Source: Candidatus Roslinia caecavium
GTDB lineage: Bacteria; Bacillota; Clostridia; Monoglobales; Monoglobaceae
Length of the DNA: 64,000 nt
Direction of reading: 5' to 3'
NCBI GenBank assembly: GCA_904419955.1
Contig: CAJFTO010000005.1
Span: 1 to 64,000, forward strand
Shown: positions 63,002 to 64,000 of the stretch, one piece after another
Layout: each line of letters opens with the position of its first letter
Numbering within the stretch: the stretch's first letter is position 1
Made by a program: the position numbers and the translations under genes
Notes under the pieces: generated by a model
Database searches by the model: none
Told to the model about the DNA's origin: nothing
Seen by the model: only the letters and a program-made list of their open reading frames with translations

Positions 63002-64000
63002 TCAAATATTAAGCTTTCTCAGCCGCCTTACTATCTTTGTAAGTTCCTCTATAACGGTATCTATATCCTCGTCGGTAGTAAACTCGCTCAGGCTGAATCT
63101 TATACTGCCGTCGATCATGTTTTTGTCCGCACCGATCTCGGTCAGCACGTAGCTCCGACCCTTTTTATGACTGCTGCACGCGCTGCCGCTGGATACGAAG
63201 ATATCCCGCATCTCGAGCGAATGCAGAAGCACCTCGGAGCGAACGCCTTCGAACGAGACGTTGAGTATATGAGGCGCTTGTCCGGCGGGCGTGTTTACGC
63301 AGATGTTATCGACGTTTTCCTCGATGCCTGAGAGAAGCCTGTTTTTGAGCTGTTCCATTTTGTTGGCTTTCGCCGTAAGATCGTTGTTCGAGAGCTTTGC
63401 TGCGAGTCCGAAGCCGACTATACCGGGCACGTTCTCGGTGCCGGGGCGGATGTTGCCCTGCTGGCCGCCTCCGAAGATTATCGGGGCTATCTTGGTTCCG
63501 CGCCGGATATATAACGCTCCTACGCCCTTGGGACCGTGGATCTTGTGCGAGCTTAGGCTCATAAGGTCCGCCTTTAGGATATTGAGGTTTATAGGCAGTT
63601 TTCCGTATCCCTGTACGGCGTCGACGTGGAATAACGCGCCGCCGTTCTTCCTTTTGAGTATGCTTATCATATCCGCAATAGGTTCGATCGTTCCGATCTC
63701 GTTGTTGACCATCATCGCGGTGACCAGAATGGTGTCGGGTCGGATGAGTCTTTCAAATTCTTTGAGCTTGACTTTGCCGTCCTTGTCCACAGGAACGTAA
63801 TCTACCTTGTATCCGTTTTCGGCCATGTGGCTTAAGGTGTTCATCGTGGCTGGGTGTTCTATAGGCGTAGCTATTATATGCCGCCCTCTCTTAGCGCGGC
63901 ATACGCCCATTATCGCGAGGTTGTTGGATTCGGTTCCGCCCGAGGTGAAGAAGATCTCCCTCGGATCCGCTTTTATGGTGGCGGCGATCCGCTCCCGCGA
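63002..64000 (-). CDS. Cysteine desulfurase (NifS/IscS family), N-terminus outside the window
   Basis: A 333-codon fragment of a PLP-dependent cysteine desulfurase that is open to the window edge; the first in-frame ATG (63910) is internal. Seen are FFTSGGTESNN (PLP phosphate loop), EHPA, HVDAVQ, the PLP lysine in SSHKIHGPKG, RPGTENV and the active-site Cys in SSGSACSS. Position directly upstream of thiI matches NifZ of B. subtilis, which supplies sulfur to ThiI for 4-thiouridine in tRNA, so that role is likely. About 50 N-terminal residues are missing. Confidence 0.95.
   Translation of the reverse strand, partial: SRERIAATIKADPREIFFTSGGTESNNLAIMGVCRAKRGRHIIATPIEHPATMNTLSHMAENGYKVDYVPVDKDGKVKLKEFERLIRPDTILVTAMMVNNEIGTIEPIADMISILKRKNGGALFHVDAVQGYGKLPINLNILKADLMSLSSHKIHGPKGVGALYIRRGTKIAPIIFGGGQQGNIRPGTENVPGIVGFGLAAKLSNNDLTAKANKMEQLKNRLLSGIEENVDNICVNTPAGQAPHILNVSFEGVRSEVLLHSLEMRDIFVSSGSACSSHKKGRSYVLTEIGADKNMIDGSIRFSLSEFTTDEDIDTVIEELTKIVRRLRKLNI

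Overview
The window looks like part of a chromosome from an anaerobic, spore-forming, pectin-degrading member of the Clostridia. The evidence is a spore germination protease (gpr), the CIRCE/hrcA heat-shock operon, AGGAGG-type ribosome binding sites, extended -10 promoters and a large galacturonan-use locus. A gut organism of the Monoglobus type would fit, but that is inference; no rRNA or other phylogenetic marker was compared. I see no phage, transposase, tRNA gene or CRISPR array.

Layout. (1) 1-7.5 kb: 5'-truncated secreted pectinesterase, an enolase-like protein that has lost its catalytic residues, rpsT, an aldo/keto reductase-flavodoxin pair and a divergent LysR regulator. (2) 7.7-20 kb: gpr, then lepA-hemW-hrcA-grpE-dnaK-dnaJ-prmA-rsmE, with CIRCE in front of hrcA, and a small membrane protein. 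(3) 20-41.4 kb: pectin/galacturonate region with an AraC regulator, uxaC, kdgK, a 1518-residue secreted pectate lyase, an ABC importer (two permeases plus lipoprotein, no ATPase), cytoplasmic pectinesterase, cytoplasmic GH28 polygalacturonase, uxaB, uxaA and a GH43 enzyme. (4) 41.4-64 kb: mixed region with HIT protein, YgjP-like metallopeptidase, a fused AAA-ATPase/DUF4435 protein (PARIS-like), NlpC/P60-like protein, ppk, mgtE, veg, a probable type I toxin-antitoxin locus, an XRE regulator, hppA, a YdcF protein, a DUF378 protein, an RluA-family pseudouridine synthase, a DNRLRE surface protein, cinA, thiI and a cysteine desulfurase cut by the window end.

How it works together. The secreted lyase and esterase would fragment pectin. 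Oligomers would enter by the ABC importer. The two leaderless enzymes (CE8, GH28) would finish demethylation and hydrolysis inside the cell. Galacturonate would then pass through UxaC, UxaB, UxaA and KdgK to 2-keto-3-deoxy-6-phosphogluconate. The aldolase that should follow is not in the window.

The most unusual signals are non-coding. A structured repeat of about 180 bp ends exactly in the ribosome binding site and start codon of two unrelated genes (lysR at 6.6 kb, rluA at 58 kb, where it is tandemly doubled). There are two convergent antisense-RNA loci of type I toxin-antitoxin design, short heptamer arrays lying at gene ends, and a long imperfect palindrome between uxaB and uxaA.
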